Assembly: GCA_902595635.1 (NCBI GenBank)
Contig: CACJQT010000009.1
Coordinates: 1 to 55,646, forward strand
Source of the DNA: an uncultured Pelagibacteraceae bacterium
GTDB taxonomy: Bacteria > Pseudomonadota > Alphaproteobacteria > Pelagibacterales > Pelagibacteraceae
Direction: 5' to 3'
DNA: 55,646 nucleotides
Made by a program: the position numbers and the translations under genes. A model generated the notes under the pieces. The model made no database searches and was not told where the DNA came from. It saw only the letters and a program-made list of their open reading frames with translations. Position 1 is the stretch's first letter; the number at the start of each line of letters is the position of its first letter. Below are positions 1 through 9,800 of the stretch, piece by piece.

Positions 1-2
1 TA

Positions 3-1070
3 TTTACAGAGGAGCAGGTTTATTCTCTTAAAAGTTCTCTTTTTTATTTTAGATTTTATATTTTTAGTATTGTGATTTGGTATTTGCTTGAAAGTAATAA
101 AAACTTTTTTAAATTATTTGTTTACATATTATTTTTAACATTTATTTTTGTGTTATTTGATACTCAGTTACAGTATCATCTGGGCACAGATGTTTTTGGT
201 TATAAAAAACTAGCAAATAGATTAAGTGGTCCTTTCGGTGATGAGTTAATAGTTGGATCCTATTTGTCCAAAGTCATGCCTTTGCTAGCAGGCATTTTGG
301 CGATAAGTTTATTTAAAAATAAAATATTCACACTAATTCCTTTAATTTTTTTTATTGTTTTTACAATATTTTTAACAGGTGAAAGGACGGCACTAGCTTA
401 TTCTTTAATATTTAGCCTTATATTTTTTTTTCAAAATAAGTTTAAATATAAATATATTATTACCATTATATCTTTTTTTTTATTATGTGTTTCAATTTTT
501 ATAGTTTTACAAAAAAATTTAGCCATAAATGATCGATTTATTAAACACCCTATATGTGCAATGAATTTAAATAATTTAAATTTATTTAAATTCATTGACT
601 GTCCAAATTCTTATAAATCTTCTAATGATATAAATGAAGTTAATAAAAAAATATTTATATTTTCTGAAGCACACACTTACCATTATCTTTCAGCTTTTGA
701 AATATTCAAAAAAAATAAAATATTTGGATCAGGATTAAAAATGTATAGATTTGAATGTAGGGATGAAACAGTGTATGTAAATCCAATGAGTTGTACAACT
801 CATCCGCATAATATATTTATGCAATTTATTGCTGAATTAGGATTAGTAGGACTATTTTTTTATGTAGTTATATTTTCATTCATTATTCTTGAAATCTTTA
901 AAAATTTTTTCCGACAAAATAATATATTAATAATATGCTGCCTATCTTCTTTTTTTTTAAGTTTATTCCCATTTTTACCTTCAGGCAATTTCTTTAACAA
1001 TTACAATTCTATTTTAGCCTTTTTTCCTTTAGGATTTTATTTTTATGAAAAGAATAAGTTGAAAAAATAA
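3..1070 (+). CDS. O-antigen polymerase/ligase-like membrane protein (5' partial)
   Basis: This is an integral membrane protein resembling the O-antigen ligase/Wzy polymerase superfamily, which joins lipid-linked glycan units on the periplasmic side. The reading frame is open to the left edge of the window (from base 3, beginning FTEEQVYSLKSSL), so the true start lies upstream and the GTG at 72 is not the start. The visible part has many hydrophobic segments and one large polar loop (about 530-830) containing several cysteines and histidines and ending in the HPHNIFMQFIAELG motif that is common near the last helices of these proteins. It sits first in the glycan island. Family assignment rests on topology and that motif; polymerase versus ligase cannot be decided. 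Confidence 0.75.
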   Translation, partial: FTEEQVYSLKSSLFYFRFYIFSIVIWYLLESNKNFFKLFVYILFLTFIFVLFDTQLQYHLGTDVFGYKKLANRLSGPFGDELIVGSYLSKVMPLLAGILAISLFKNKIFTLIPLIFFIVFTIFLTGERTALAYSLIFSLIFFFQNKFKYKYIITIISFFLLCVSIFIVLQKNLAINDRFIKHPICAMNLNNLNLFKFIDCPNSYKSSNDINEVNKKIFIFSEAHTYHYLSAFEIFKKNKIFGSGLKMYRFECRDETVYVNPMSCTTHPHNIFMQFIAELGLVGLFFYVVIFSFIILEIFKNFFRQNNILIICCLSSFFLSLFPFLPSGNFFNNYNSILAFFPLGFYFYEKNKLKK

Positions 1071-1125
1071 ACATTTTGTATTTAAGATATTGAAATAAAA
1101 AAAATAAAAAGTATTAAATTTAATT

Positions 1126-2118
1126 ATGAAATATTTAGTTTGTGGTGCAGGAGGCTTTATAGGTGGACATCTCACTAAACAACTAATGGATGAAGGTCAC
1201 GAAGTTGTTTGCGCAGATATTAAACCTTTAGAATTTTGGTTTCAAATTTTTGATGAAAACATAAATTTTTGCATGGATCTAAAAGAATATGAAAATTGCT
1301 TAAAGGCAACTAAAGGAGTAGATTTCATATATAATATGGCTTGTAATATGGGTGGTATGGGCTTTATTGAAAATAATAAAGCTGAATGCATGTTATCAGT
1401 TTTAATTAATACTAACTTATTAAGAGCATCCTTAATTAACAAAGTTCAAAAATATTTTTTCTCATCTAGTGCTTGTGTTTACAATTCAAGTAAACAAAAA
1501 AATACCTTTGTTGATGGTTTAAAAGAAGAAGATGCATACCCTGCTGATCCAGAGGATGGATACGGATGGGAAAAATTATTTAGCGAGAGAATGTGTAGAC
1601 ATTTTAAAGAGGATTTTGGTTTAGAAACTAGAGTTGTTAGATATCACAATGTTTATGGTCCACTAGGAACTTATGACGGTGGTAGAGAAAAGGCTCCTGC
1701 TGCAATTTGTAGAAAAATTGTCCTCGCAAAAAAAAACAATATTGACACTATAGATGTGTGGGGTGATGGTGAGCAGACAAGAAGTTTTATGTATATAGAC
1801 GACTGTTTAGATGGAACTCAAAAAATATTTAATTCAGATATAAATGATGTACTTAATTTAGGTAGTGATGAACAAGTATCAATTAATCAAATGATAGAAA
1901 TAATTGAAAAAATAGCAAATAAAAAAGTAAAAAAAAAATATCAATTAGATAAACCTAAAGGAGTTAGAGGTAGATCTAGTGATAATACTAAGATCTCAAA
2001 AGAATTAAATTGGGTACCAAGTATAACTCTTCAAAATGGTTTAGAAAAAACATATAAATGGATTAATGATCAGATAAGTTCTGGTGATAATACAAACAGG
2101 TTTACAAGATCATACTAA
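1126..2118 (+). CDS. GDP-mannose 3,5-epimerase-like extended SDR
   Basis: This predicted NAD-dependent epimerase of the extended short-chain dehydrogenase family has 330 residues. The Rossmann motif GAGGFIG is at residues 7-13, SSACVY at about 114-119, the catalytic YxxxK at Y146/K150, and GGREKAPAA at about 185-193. A later GDGEQTRSF motif is followed by GVRGRSSDN. The Cys in SSACVY (C117) and the Lys in GGREKAPAA (K189) match residues used by plant GDP-mannose 3,5-epimerase, which converts GDP-D-mannose to GDP-L-galactose and GDP-L-gulose. The whole C-terminal motif set fits that family better than GalE. It likely supplies an L-hexose for the surface glycan. The gene ends 9 bases before the ATG of the next gene. 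Confidence 0.85.
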   Translation: MKYLVCGAGGFIGGHLTKQLMDEGHEVVCADIKPLEFWFQIFDENINFCMDLKEYENCLKATKGVDFIYNMACNMGGMGFIENNKAECMLSVLINTNLLRASLINKVQKYFFSSSACVYNSSKQKNTFVDGLKEEDAYPADPEDGYGWEKLFSERMCRHFKEDFGLETRVVRYHNVYGPLGTYDGGREKAPAAICRKIVLAKKNNIDTIDVWGDGEQTRSFMYIDDCLDGTQKIFNSDINDVLNLGSDEQVSINQMIEIIEKIANKKVKKKYQLDKPKGVRGRSSDNTKISKELNWVPSITLQNGLEKTYKWINDQISSGDNTNRFTRSY

Positions 2119-2127
2119 TTGATCTAT

Positions 2128-3135
2128 ATGGGGCAAGAAATATATTATATCTCATTAATTATATTATTCATAAATTTCATTCTTTTTTTTTATATTGAAA
2201 AGCTGAGTAAAATTTCAGGAATAATAGATAAACCTGATCAAAAACTAAAAATACATAAATATTCGATTTCAAATTTTGGTGGAATTTTTTTTTTTTTAAG
2301 TTTTTTAATTTATTTTGTTTTCTTAAGTTTATCTTATCTAGACGAAGTAAATTTTCCAAATAAATCAACTTTACTAATTTTTCTAATAAGTTCTACATTA
2401 ATATACTTATTAGGTATTTTTGATGATAAATATAATGTAAATTATATTACTAAATTTATTATTTTTGCGATAATTTTAATATTCTTAGTATCTTCAGATA
2501 ATCAATTAAAAATCGAATATCTTAGATTTACATTTACAGATAAACAGTTTCATTTAGGAAATTACTCAATAATTTTTTCAGTTTTCTGTATTATTGTTTT
2601 CATAAACGCATTTAATTTATTTGATGGAATAAATTTACAATGTGGTTTTTATTACCTAATTTTGTCTCTTAGTTTATTTTTCATTACTAAATCAACTTTC
2701 TTTTTGCTGATGATTATTCCAACAATATTTTTCTTAATTTTAAATTTTAAAAATAAAGTATTTCTTGGTGATAATGGCACTCTTTTATTAAGCTTTTTCA
2801 TCTCATATTTTGTAATCAAATTTTATAACTTGAAGATCATTTTCTCAGATCAAATATTTATTTTAATGTTATTACCAGGCATTGATATGCTTAGACTATT
2901 TTTCAAAAGGTTTTTAAATAGACAAAATCCTTTTAAGGGAGATAGAAATCATTTGCATCATTATTTATCAACTAAATATGGAATTTATATTTCAAATGTC
3001 ATAATTCAATCACTAATTTTAATACCAATTATTTTGCATTTTAGATTTAATTTGGAAACACCAATATTAATCATATTAAGTATTTTTGTATACTCTATGT
3101 TGATTTATTTTCACAAGTATAAAAATGAAAAGTAA
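2128..3135 (+). CDS. WecA/MraY-type polyprenyl-phosphate sugar-1-phosphate transferase
   Basis: This polytopic membrane enzyme of the PNPT family starts a glycan by moving a sugar-1-phosphate from a UDP-sugar onto undecaprenyl phosphate. Visible family motifs in order are the DD pair in GIFDDK, NAFNLFDGINL (MraY/WecA type NLxDGxxGL), FLGDNGT (the GDxGS region), and the histidine-rich loop GDRNHLHHYL that separates WecA-like from MraY-like enzymes. About ten hydrophobic segments are apparent. I chose the ATG at 2128; a TTG at 2119 directly abuts the previous stop and would add three residues. The 3' end overlaps the next gene by 11 bases, so the two are probably translated in a coupled way. 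Confidence 0.87.
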   Translation: MGQEIYYISLIILFINFILFFYIEKLSKISGIIDKPDQKLKIHKYSISNFGGIFFFLSFLIYFVFLSLSYLDEVNFPNKSTLLIFLISSTLIYLLGIFDDKYNVNYITKFIIFAIILIFLVSSDNQLKIEYLRFTFTDKQFHLGNYSIIFSVFCIIVFINAFNLFDGINLQCGFYYLILSLSLFFITKSTFFLLMIIPTIFFLILNFKNKVFLGDNGTLLLSFFISYFVIKFYNLKIIFSDQIFILMLLPGIDMLRLFFKRFLNRQNPFKGDRNHLHHYLSTKYGIYISNVIIQSLILIPIILHFRFNLETPILIILSIFVYSMLIYFHKYKNEK

Positions 3136-4327
3136 AATACTAATTATCTCTTGGTCAGATTTTTTTGGAGGAGCGGCAAAATCTAGTTATAATCTGTTCA
3201 AACTTTTAAAAAAAAATTTTAATGTTAGCTTTTTTGTACAAAAAAAACTCACAAAAGATATTTCCGTTAAAACTTATAAAAAAACAACTTTTAATTTATT
3301 ATTGAGAAGATCATTTTCATTTGTAATTAATAAGATTAGAGGGTCGAATAATGACTTATCTCACAATTTATTAGAGTCCGATATTTTGAAAGAGGCTGAA
3401 TGTGAAAAATATGATTTAATTAATTTTCACTGGATAGGGGGTGAAACTCTGTCAATTAATCAAATAACTAATTTAAAAAAAAAAATTATTCTAACATTAC
3501 ATGATATGTGGCTGATGGTCGGAGCTAGTCATTATTTATACAACCACCCAAATAAGTTTTTTTTCAAAGGAGAAAAATTAAAAATTAGTTTTTTTGATAA
3601 AATAGTTTGGTCAAAAAAGTTAAGTTTAAATGGTGAAATTTATATAGTAACACCATCAAATTGGTTAAAAAATTTAGTAAAAAGAAGTCGTTTACTAAAC
3701 AAATTTCCAGTTACTGTCATTCCATACTCTACAAATCATAATATTTTTAGACCGCATTTAGTAAAGTTAAATAGTATAAATAAAGAATATAGACCTCATT
3801 TTAAAAAAAAAATAACAAAAATTTTATTTGTCAGTGCTGCTAGACTAAATGATTACAGAAAAGGATTTGATTTACTTGATAAAGCCTTGAGATCAAACAA
3901 AATTAAAAACTATAAATTATTTATTGTCGGCAAAATAAAAGAAAAAGAAAAAGAAAATATCAATTCTAATTTTGTTCATTTAGGAGAAGTCTACAATCAA
4001 AAGTTATTGTCTATGTATTATAATTTATGTGATTTACTTGTTATCCCATCAAGATTGGATAATCTTCCGAATGTTGGAATAGAAGCCCACTCATGTGGCA
4101 AACCCGTTGTAAGTTTTAAAGTTGGTGGTTTGCAAGATATAATTACACATAAAAAAACAGGATATCTTGCTAAACCATATTCTATAACTGATTTTGTAAA
4201 TGGTATAAATTATACAATTAAAAACAAGAAAAAGTTATCGATTAATTCATTAATAAAAAGTAAAATATGGTCTGAAAAAAATATAAACAAACAGTACAAT
4301 AAGTTTTTTAAAAATATAAAAAGCTAA
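3125..4327 (+). CDS. Glycosyltransferase family 4 (GT-B fold)
   Basis: This 400-residue cytoplasmic glycosyltransferase carries an N-terminal glycine-rich donor-side loop (SDFFGGAAKSSYNL, about residues 11-24), a HDMW motif, and a C-terminal GT4 core with FVSAARLNDYRKGFDLL and NVGIEAHSCGKPVVSFKVGG. The latter is the nucleotide-sugar binding stretch, with the conserved Glu and a GGLxDI loop. Donor and acceptor are unknown. It overlaps the initiating transferase by 11 bases, which suggests it adds the second sugar to the lipid-linked primer; that is inference from position. Confidence 0.88.
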   Translation: MKSKILIISWSDFFGGAAKSSYNLFKLLKKNFNVSFFVQKKLTKDISVKTYKKTTFNLLLRRSFSFVINKIRGSNNDLSHNLLESDILKEAECEKYDLINFHWIGGETLSINQITNLKKKIILTLHDMWLMVGASHYLYNHPNKFFFKGEKLKISFFDKIVWSKKLSLNGEIYIVTPSNWLKNLVKRSRLLNKFPVTVIPYSTNHNIFRPHLVKLNSINKEYRPHFKKKITKILFVSAARLNDYRKGFDLLDKALRSNKIKNYKLFIVGKIKEKEKENINSNFVHLGEVYNQKLLSMYYNLCDLLVIPSRLDNLPNVGIEAHSCGKPVVSFKVGGLQDIITHKKTGYLAKPYSITDFVNGINYTIKNKKKLSINSLIKSKIWSEKNINKQYNKFFKNIKS

Positions 4328-4352
4328 TTTTATAAGCAAAATAGACTCAAAA

Positions 4353-5399
4353 ATGAATAATTTTTGGAAAGATAAGAAAGTTTTGGTTACGGGTCACACT
4401 GGATTTAAAGGAGGGTGGTTATCTCTCTGGCTTTATTTACTTGGTGCAAAAGTTTATGGAATTTCACTTAAGCCAAATAAAAAAAGTTTTTATAATTTTA
4501 CCAAATTAGAAAAAATAATATACAGATCAAATTTTATTGATATTACAAATTTCAAGCTTACAAAAAAAAAAATAATAGAAATGAATCCTCAAATTGTTTT
4601 TCATTTAGCTGCACAGCCACTAGTGCTAGAGTCTTACAAACTACCATTAAAAACTTTAAAAACTAATATTGTGGGTACTGCGAATGTTTTAGAAAGTTTA
4701 AAAAAATGTAATAATATTAAATCAATTATAGTTGTTACAACAGATAAAATTTATGGATCTTCAAATAAAAAATTTATTGAAACAGATAGATTGGCTGGAA
4801 ATGATATTTATAGTGCAAGCAAATCTTCAGTAGAGTTAATTTCAACGGCTTTTTATACATCTTTTTTCAAAAAAAAAAATATTTTATTGAGCACTGTTAG
4901 AGCAGGAAATGTAATAGGAGGTGGCGACTTTTCAAAACATAGAATAGTCCCAGATATTATTAATAGTATAAAAAATAACAAAAGATTAATTGTTAGAAAT
5001 CCTTTTCATACAAGGCCTTGGCAAAATATTCTCGATCCACTATATGGATATTTAATTTTGGCTGAAAAACTATTTAAAGGGAATAAAAATTTTGTTGGGC
5101 CCTGGAATTTTGGGCCAGATGAAAAAAATTGTAAAGTAAAGTCATTAGTTAAAAAATTTTTAAAAAAAAAAAAATTTAAATATAAGGAAATTAAAATAAA
5201 AAATTCTGTTAATGAAACAAAACTACTTAATTTAAATAATAATAAATCTAAATTAAAACTAAAATGGAAACCAATTATAAATTTAAATAAATCTGTAGAT
5301 TTGATACTGAATTGGAATTTCTTCAATAAAAAAAAAACCGATTATTACAAGAATTCTGTTGATCAAATTATTCAATATATAAAGCTTGTTAAAAAGTGA
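4353..5399 (+). CDS. rfbG: CDP-glucose 4,6-dehydratase
   Basis: This 348-residue extended SDR converts CDP-D-glucose to CDP-4-keto-6-deoxy-D-glucose. The signature N-terminus TGHTGFKGGWLSLWL (about residues 13-27) is specific for RfbG. It is followed by FHLAAQPLV, VTTDKIYG, the catalytic YSASK and GGGDFSKHRIVPD. Its partner rfbF lies 8 kb downstream (13320) instead of next to it, which is unusual because the two are generally adjacent. The frame contains an A13 run at 5162-5174, a possible slippage site. The stop codon overlaps the next start. Confidence 0.93.
   Translation: MNNFWKDKKVLVTGHTGFKGGWLSLWLYLLGAKVYGISLKPNKKSFYNFTKLEKIIYRSNFIDITNFKLTKKKIIEMNPQIVFHLAAQPLVLESYKLPLKTLKTNIVGTANVLESLKKCNNIKSIIVVTTDKIYGSSNKKFIETDRLAGNDIYSASKSSVELISTAFYTSFFKKKNILLSTVRAGNVIGGGDFSKHRIVPDIINSIKNNKRLIVRNPFHTRPWQNILDPLYGYLILAEKLFKGNKNFVGPWNFGPDEKNCKVKSLVKKFLKKKKFKYKEIKIKNSVNETKLLNLNNNKSKLKLKWKPIINLNKSVDLILNWNFFNKKKTDYYKNSVDQIIQYIKLVKK
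5162..5174 (+). repeat. Poly(A) tract, 13 bases, inside rfbG
   Basis: This uninterrupted run of 13 adenines encodes the end of a leucine codon and four lysine codons in frame. Gain or loss of a single base would truncate the dehydratase. Confidence 0.95.
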
Positions 5400-6667
5400 T
5401 GCATTTTAATAAAAATAAAATTTTTATTATTCTTCTATTTATTAATTTTTTTTACTTTTTTATTGGATTTATTTATCAACATGATTTTACAAATGGTGGT
5501 AAAATTGACTTCGAGCATATTTATACAAATTTTTTACTATTAAAAAAATATTCAATATTTAATTTGGATTGGACAACTTATGAGTCAACGAGTTTACCTT
5601 TACATTACATTATAACTAGCAATATAATTCCAGAGAATATATTTTTATTCAAATTATACAATTTCATTCTATCTTTAATTACTATTTATTTATTTTTTTA
5701 TCTTTTGTCTGAGATTTATAAAATAAAAAATAATATTTATATTCTTATTTTATCTTCAATCTTAATGATAAGTAGCTCATTTAGAGGAGATAGTTTTTTT
5801 GGGCAGGAAGAAATTATAGGTTACACTTTAGTAATATTATCATTCATATTTTTAATAAAGTATTTTAATACAAAAAATTTTTATTTTAAAGTTCTATCAA
5901 TAGTTTTTGCATGTTTGGCATTTTATAGTAGGCAAACTTTAGGTTTTTTATCAATTATTATTTTTTTTCAATTATTGGAAAAAAATAAAATATTTTGTAA
6001 AAATAATTTTTATTTATCATTATTTTTTTTAATTTTATTATTACCATCTTTATATTTTTTTTATAAGTGGGGAGGTCCAATCCCCATGTTTCAGCCCGAA
6101 GGTCAAAATAGAATGATACCATTTCAATTAAATAAAATTCCCATTATTTTTGGGATGTTCATAGTATTTCTTTTTCCTTTAATTTTTTTCCAAGTAGTCT
6201 CAGAAATTAATAAAATTAAGACCAATAAAAATAAATTTTTAAAAATTTTACTTTTTTTTATTATATTTTTTTTCATTTATGTTTACGTATTCGACAATTT
6301 ACCTAAAAGTAAATTTGGTGGAGGACCATTATATAAAATATTTTATGAATTTGAGTATTTCAAAATAGTTTTCTTATTCTTTTCATACTTAGGTTTAATC
6401 AGTAGTGCTTATTATAGTTACAAAAATTTTAATTTTTGTATATTTACTATTGTTTTAATAATTATATACGGATTCTCAGATGTACCTTTTTTTTCTTATC
6501 TAGATCCATTGATGTTTATAATAGTGCTAGTTACAATAAATGAATTTAAAACCTTATTTATCAAGCATAAAGAAGCTATAAGTTTATCATTATTTGGCTT
6601 TTTTCTTTGTTTACATTTATCCTGGGTTTTTTACTTTAAATTCTTTTTGGGCGGTATTATAAGGTAA
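5399..6667 (+). CDS. GT-C-fold membrane protein, ALG10-like glycosyltransferase candidate
   Basis: This 422-residue protein is almost wholly hydrophobic, with about ten membrane segments. An acidic pair sits in the first periplasmic loop (DFEHIYTNFLL) followed by WTTYESTSLPLHYI. A mid-protein FYSRQTLGF motif and a later loop GGPIPMFQPEGQ come next. This layout recalls the eukaryotic DIE2/ALG10 glucosyltransferase (acidic residues in loop 1, then a RQTN motif and a GG-Q loop), a GT-C enzyme that uses polyprenyl-phosphate-glucose. The assignment is by eye and the similarity is remote. ATG at 5399 is used (a GTG sits directly upstream); it overlaps the rfbG stop by one base. A role in periplasmic glycan decoration is inferred from the GtrA/GtrB-like genes nearby. 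Confidence 0.6.
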   Translation: MHFNKNKIFIILLFINFFYFFIGFIYQHDFTNGGKIDFEHIYTNFLLLKKYSIFNLDWTTYESTSLPLHYIITSNIIPENIFLFKLYNFILSLITIYLFFYLLSEIYKIKNNIYILILSSILMISSSFRGDSFFGQEEIIGYTLVILSFIFLIKYFNTKNFYFKVLSIVFACLAFYSRQTLGFLSIIIFFQLLEKNKIFCKNNFYLSLFFLILLLPSLYFFYKWGGPIPMFQPEGQNRMIPFQLNKIPIIFGMFIVFLFPLIFFQVVSEINKIKTNKNKFLKILLFFIIFFFIYVYVFDNLPKSKFGGGPLYKIFYEFEYFKIVFLFFSYLGLISSAYYSYKNFNFCIFTIVLIIIYGFSDVPFFSYLDPLMFIIVLVTINEFKTLFIKHKEAISLSLFGFFLCLHLSWVFYFKFFLGGIIR

Positions 6668-6670
6668 ATT

Positions 6671-7852
6671 ATGAATCAATTTAAATATAACGTTGATCCC
6701 TCTATTGATAAGGTGTTTATATATGGGTTTGGCTTTACAGGTAAATGGTTAACGTCTAACATCGATAGAAAAGTTGACGGCTTTATTGATACTGATATAA
6801 AAAAAAAAGGTGAGAAATTTAATGGTGTTGAAGTATTTTCATACGAAGATGCAAAAAATTTTGTTGATCCCAAAACAGAAATTATAATTTCAACAGTTGA
6901 TATTTTTGATGTAGTTCCATTAATAGATAAATTAGATAAACAAAAAGTAACCCCGATAGGTTATTTTTTAGATAATACCAAGGCAAATAATAATACAACT
7001 GGGGAACAAGATGAATATATTGAATATTCTTTAAGAACTGTAGAATATTCTCATAAGAATTACAGAGATAAAAATAAGTTATTTATAAGAAGTTTGGACC
7101 TAATGATAACAGAGAGATGTTCTTTAAAGTGTCAAGACTGCTCTAATTTAATGCAATATTATAAATCTCCAAAAAATATGGATTTTGAAGACTTAAAAAA
7201 AGAAATGAAGATTGTATGTGAAAAATTCGATTTCATAAATGAAATAAGACTTATTGGAGGTGAACCATTTATGAATAAAGAAATATATAAAATATTAGAA
7301 TGGCTATGTGAATTTAAAAAATTTGAGAAAATAGTTATTTATACAAACGCTACTATCCCACTTAAAGAGGATTACTCAGATATTTTACAAAATAATAAAA
7401 TTATATTTTCTATTACTGATTATGGAAGTCTGTCCAAAAATACAAAAGTTGTTACTGATTTTCTGGATAAATATAAAATACCATATAGAATACATACGCC
7501 AGAGTATTGGACTGATAGTGGAAGATTAGTTTATGAAAATAACAACAAAACACCTGCAGAGTTAAAAGAATTCTTTTCAGATTGTTGTGCAAAAAATCTT
7601 TACACAGTTCTAGGAGAAAAAATCTATAGATGTCCTTTTGTTGCTAACGCAGATAATTTAAAAGCTATACCAAACGACAAAAATAATTATGTCAGTATTC
7701 ATGATACTAAAGAAAATATTAAAAACCATTTATATAACACAGAATATTTACCAGGATGTAATTATTGTAAGGGAAGGTCATTCGAGTCTGTTGAAATTAA
7801 ACCTGCTATACAAACCAAAAGAATATTTGACTATAAAAAACTTCAAGACTAA
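6671..7852 (+). CDS. Radical SAM protein with N-terminal Rossmann-like sugar-binding domain
   Basis: This 393-residue two-part protein has a Rossmann-like N-terminal segment (residues about 13-100) opening with VFIYGFGFTGKWL and GFIDTD. The C-terminal part is a radical SAM domain with the iron-sulfur motif C150-x3-C154-x2-C157 and GGEPF at 196-200. Further cysteines near the C-terminus (DCC, YRCPF, CNYC) could ligate an auxiliary cluster as in SPASM/twitch proteins. Such proteins occur in polysaccharide clusters but their substrates are mostly unknown. A very similar N-terminal segment is found fused to the methyltransferase at 11901. Start ATG lies 3 bases after the previous stop. Confidence 0.85.
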   Translation: MNQFKYNVDPSIDKVFIYGFGFTGKWLTSNIDRKVDGFIDTDIKKKGEKFNGVEVFSYEDAKNFVDPKTEIIISTVDIFDVVPLIDKLDKQKVTPIGYFLDNTKANNNTTGEQDEYIEYSLRTVEYSHKNYRDKNKLFIRSLDLMITERCSLKCQDCSNLMQYYKSPKNMDFEDLKKEMKIVCEKFDFINEIRLIGGEPFMNKEIYKILEWLCEFKKFEKIVIYTNATIPLKEDYSDILQNNKIIFSITDYGSLSKNTKVVTDFLDKYKIPYRIHTPEYWTDSGRLVYENNNKTPAELKEFFSDCCAKNLYTVLGEKIYRCPFVANADNLKAIPNDKNNYVSIHDTKENIKNHLYNTEYLPGCNYCKGRSFESVEIKPAIQTKRIFDYKKLQD

Positions 7853-7856
7853 ATAA

Positions 7857-8900
7857 ATGGATGTGGGTATAATCATCCCTGCTTACAACTCACAAAAGAC
7901 AATTTTTTCTACCTTAAAATCTGTTTCTAATTTGAAAAAAAAAGTTAAATTGATAAATTTTTACCCAGTATTAATTGATGACGGTTCTTCAGATAAAACA
8001 TATTCGATAGCAGAAAATTTTAAAAAACAAAAAATTTTATATAAGCTCATTAAACTAAATAAAAATAAGGGTATCTCAAATGCAAGGAATGTAGGAATTA
8101 GATATTTACACGATAAGGATTTTTTAGTTTTTCTAGACGCTGATGATAAAATTAATTACAGATTTTTTTTAAAAAAAAATATATTTAAAAAAAATACAAT
8201 ATATATTTCATCATATTTAGAGAAAACAAATAAAATTAAAAAAAGGGTTGATTTTTTTAACAAAGACAAAAAATTTAAAAAAAAACAAATATTAAATTAT
8301 CTTAAGCTATATTTAAAGAAACCCAATAAACACAAAATGGTTTCTTACGTATGGGGAAAAATTTACCCATGTAAAATTATAAAAAAATATAAAATCAGAT
8401 TCAAAAATAATCTGGTTATTGCTGAAGATTTAGAATTTAACTTAAATATATTTAATAAAATAAATAATTTACATTACAAAAAAGAATTATTGTATGAATA
8501 TAAAAATAATTTAAATAACAAAAATATATATTCAAATTCAATTGGATCATTGAAAAAATTAAAAAAAATTCTAAATTCAATACTTCATCTGGATATAAAA
8601 AAACATTTTAATTTAAAAAATAATTTTTTCTTATTGAATCACTGTAAAACTATACTTTTTTTAATTAATGTAATAAAAAGTTGTAGCTTAATCAGTTCAA
8701 AACAAAAACACAAAATATTTTTAAACAACTTAAGGGTAATTTTTAGTAATCAAAAGGCAAGATCGGTTATCAAATGTTACAATATCGAATTAGCAAAAGG
8801 TAATAAAATTTTAGGTCAAAATTTAAAAAATTTTAATGCTAAAGATTTTTTGAATGAAGCAAAGCAGATATACAAAAAAAGATATCCTAAAAATTCCTGA
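7857..8900 (+). CDS. Glycosyltransferase family 2
   Basis: This 347-residue protein has a GT-A fold GT2 domain at its N-terminus: IIIPAYNSQKTI (about residues 5-16), LIDDGSSDKT and VFLDADDKI, which supplies the metal-binding DxD. The C-terminal half is lysine- and asparagine-rich with no recognised motif. It most likely adds one sugar to the surface glycan in the cytoplasm; donor and acceptor are unknown. It is followed at once by a gene on the opposite strand (convergent, stops abutting), which marks an end of the local plus-strand unit. Confidence 0.85.
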   Translation: MDVGIIIPAYNSQKTIFSTLKSVSNLKKKVKLINFYPVLIDDGSSDKTYSIAENFKKQKILYKLIKLNKNKGISNARNVGIRYLHDKDFLVFLDADDKINYRFFLKKNIFKKNTIYISSYLEKTNKIKKRVDFFNKDKKFKKKQILNYLKLYLKKPNKHKMVSYVWGKIYPCKIIKKYKIRFKNNLVIAEDLEFNLNIFNKINNLHYKKELLYEYKNNLNNKNIYSNSIGSLKKLKKILNSILHLDIKKHFNLKNNFFLLNHCKTILFLINVIKSCSLISSKQKHKIFLNNLRVIFSNQKARSVIKCYNIELAKGNKILGQNLKNFNAKDFLNEAKQIYKKRYPKNS

Positions 8901-9749
8901 TTAGATATTTTCCGTATTTAATCTTTTAATACTTTTTCTTATATATTTAAAAAAATTTATATAATTAATTCTTCTAATCTTTAATTTGTCATTTAAAATA
9001 TATTTATCATCATAATTTAGAGAACTTTGATCATATTTAAATGAAATTTTTAATTTCATTTTTTGTTTTAAAAGTTTTAGACAATCTCTTAATTCTAAAT
9101 CTTCTTTAGATCCAATTTTATAAATTTTTTTTATCCTTTTTTTTCTTAAAATATTTATAACTTCTTCAACCATTTTTTGATCATATAAAAAACTTCTGTA
9201 AATATTTTTTTTATCCGAATTAAATATAAATTTTTTATCTTTTATTAGTGCATAAATTATATTACCCACAATAAAGTTTTTTTTTAATGGTATCCATGGA
9301 CCTATGAAAGAATAAAGTCTTAGTATCAAAATTTTTTCTTTAAAAAACCTTCTCAAATATCTTTCACATTTTATTTTAAATATTTTATAATTTTTTTCAC
9401 GTTTAGAAAATTTACCTTTTTTTTCTACAGCACCTGAGCTTAAAAAAATAAATTTCTGATTAATTTTTTTTTTAATATTTCTTGTGAAATTTGTTAAAAA
9501 TTTATAATCATTTTTATAATCATGAGAAATTGCTGCATAAATAATAAAGTCAAATTTAAAATCATACTTATTAAAATTATTAATATTTTCAAAAGTTATA
9601 TTTTTTGAATTATATTTGTTTATTATTTTTTTTGAAAATTTTCTTGAATACAAAAATAAGTTACTCTTATTTAGCTTTCTGTTTTTATAAAAATAATCTA
9701 AAAAAGAGTAGCCAAAAAAACCATTCGCACCAATAATTGCTATATTCAT
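8901..9749 (-). CDS. NAD-dependent epimerase/dehydratase family protein
   Basis: This 282-residue short-chain dehydrogenase-like protein has the Rossmann motif GANGFFG near the start and FLSSGAVEKKG after the fourth strand. The usual YxxxK is reduced to a weak NYKIFKIKCE region, so the catalytic pair is not certain. Remaining motifs (LRLYSFIGP, RSFLYDQ) fit sugar-nucleotide epimerases or reductases. It is the only minus-strand gene between 1 and 18895 and is extremely rich in lysine and isoleucine. Substrate unknown. Confidence 0.72.
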   Translation of the reverse strand: MNIAIIGANGFFGYSFLDYFYKNRKLNKSNLFLYSRKFSKKIINKYNSKNITFENINNFNKYDFKFDFIIYAAISHDYKNDYKFLTNFTRNIKKKINQKFIFLSSGAVEKKGKFSKREKNYKIFKIKCERYLRRFFKEKILILRLYSFIGPWIPLKKNFIVGNIIYALIKDKKFIFNSDKKNIYRSFLYDQKMVEEVINILRKKRIKKIYKIGSKEDLELRDCLKLLKQKMKLKISFKYDQSSLNYDDKYILNDKLKIRRINYINFFKYIRKSIKRLNTENI

Positions 9750-9800
9750 GAATTTTAGATTTTCTAAAGGTATAATTACTATGTTATATACTTTTAAGAT

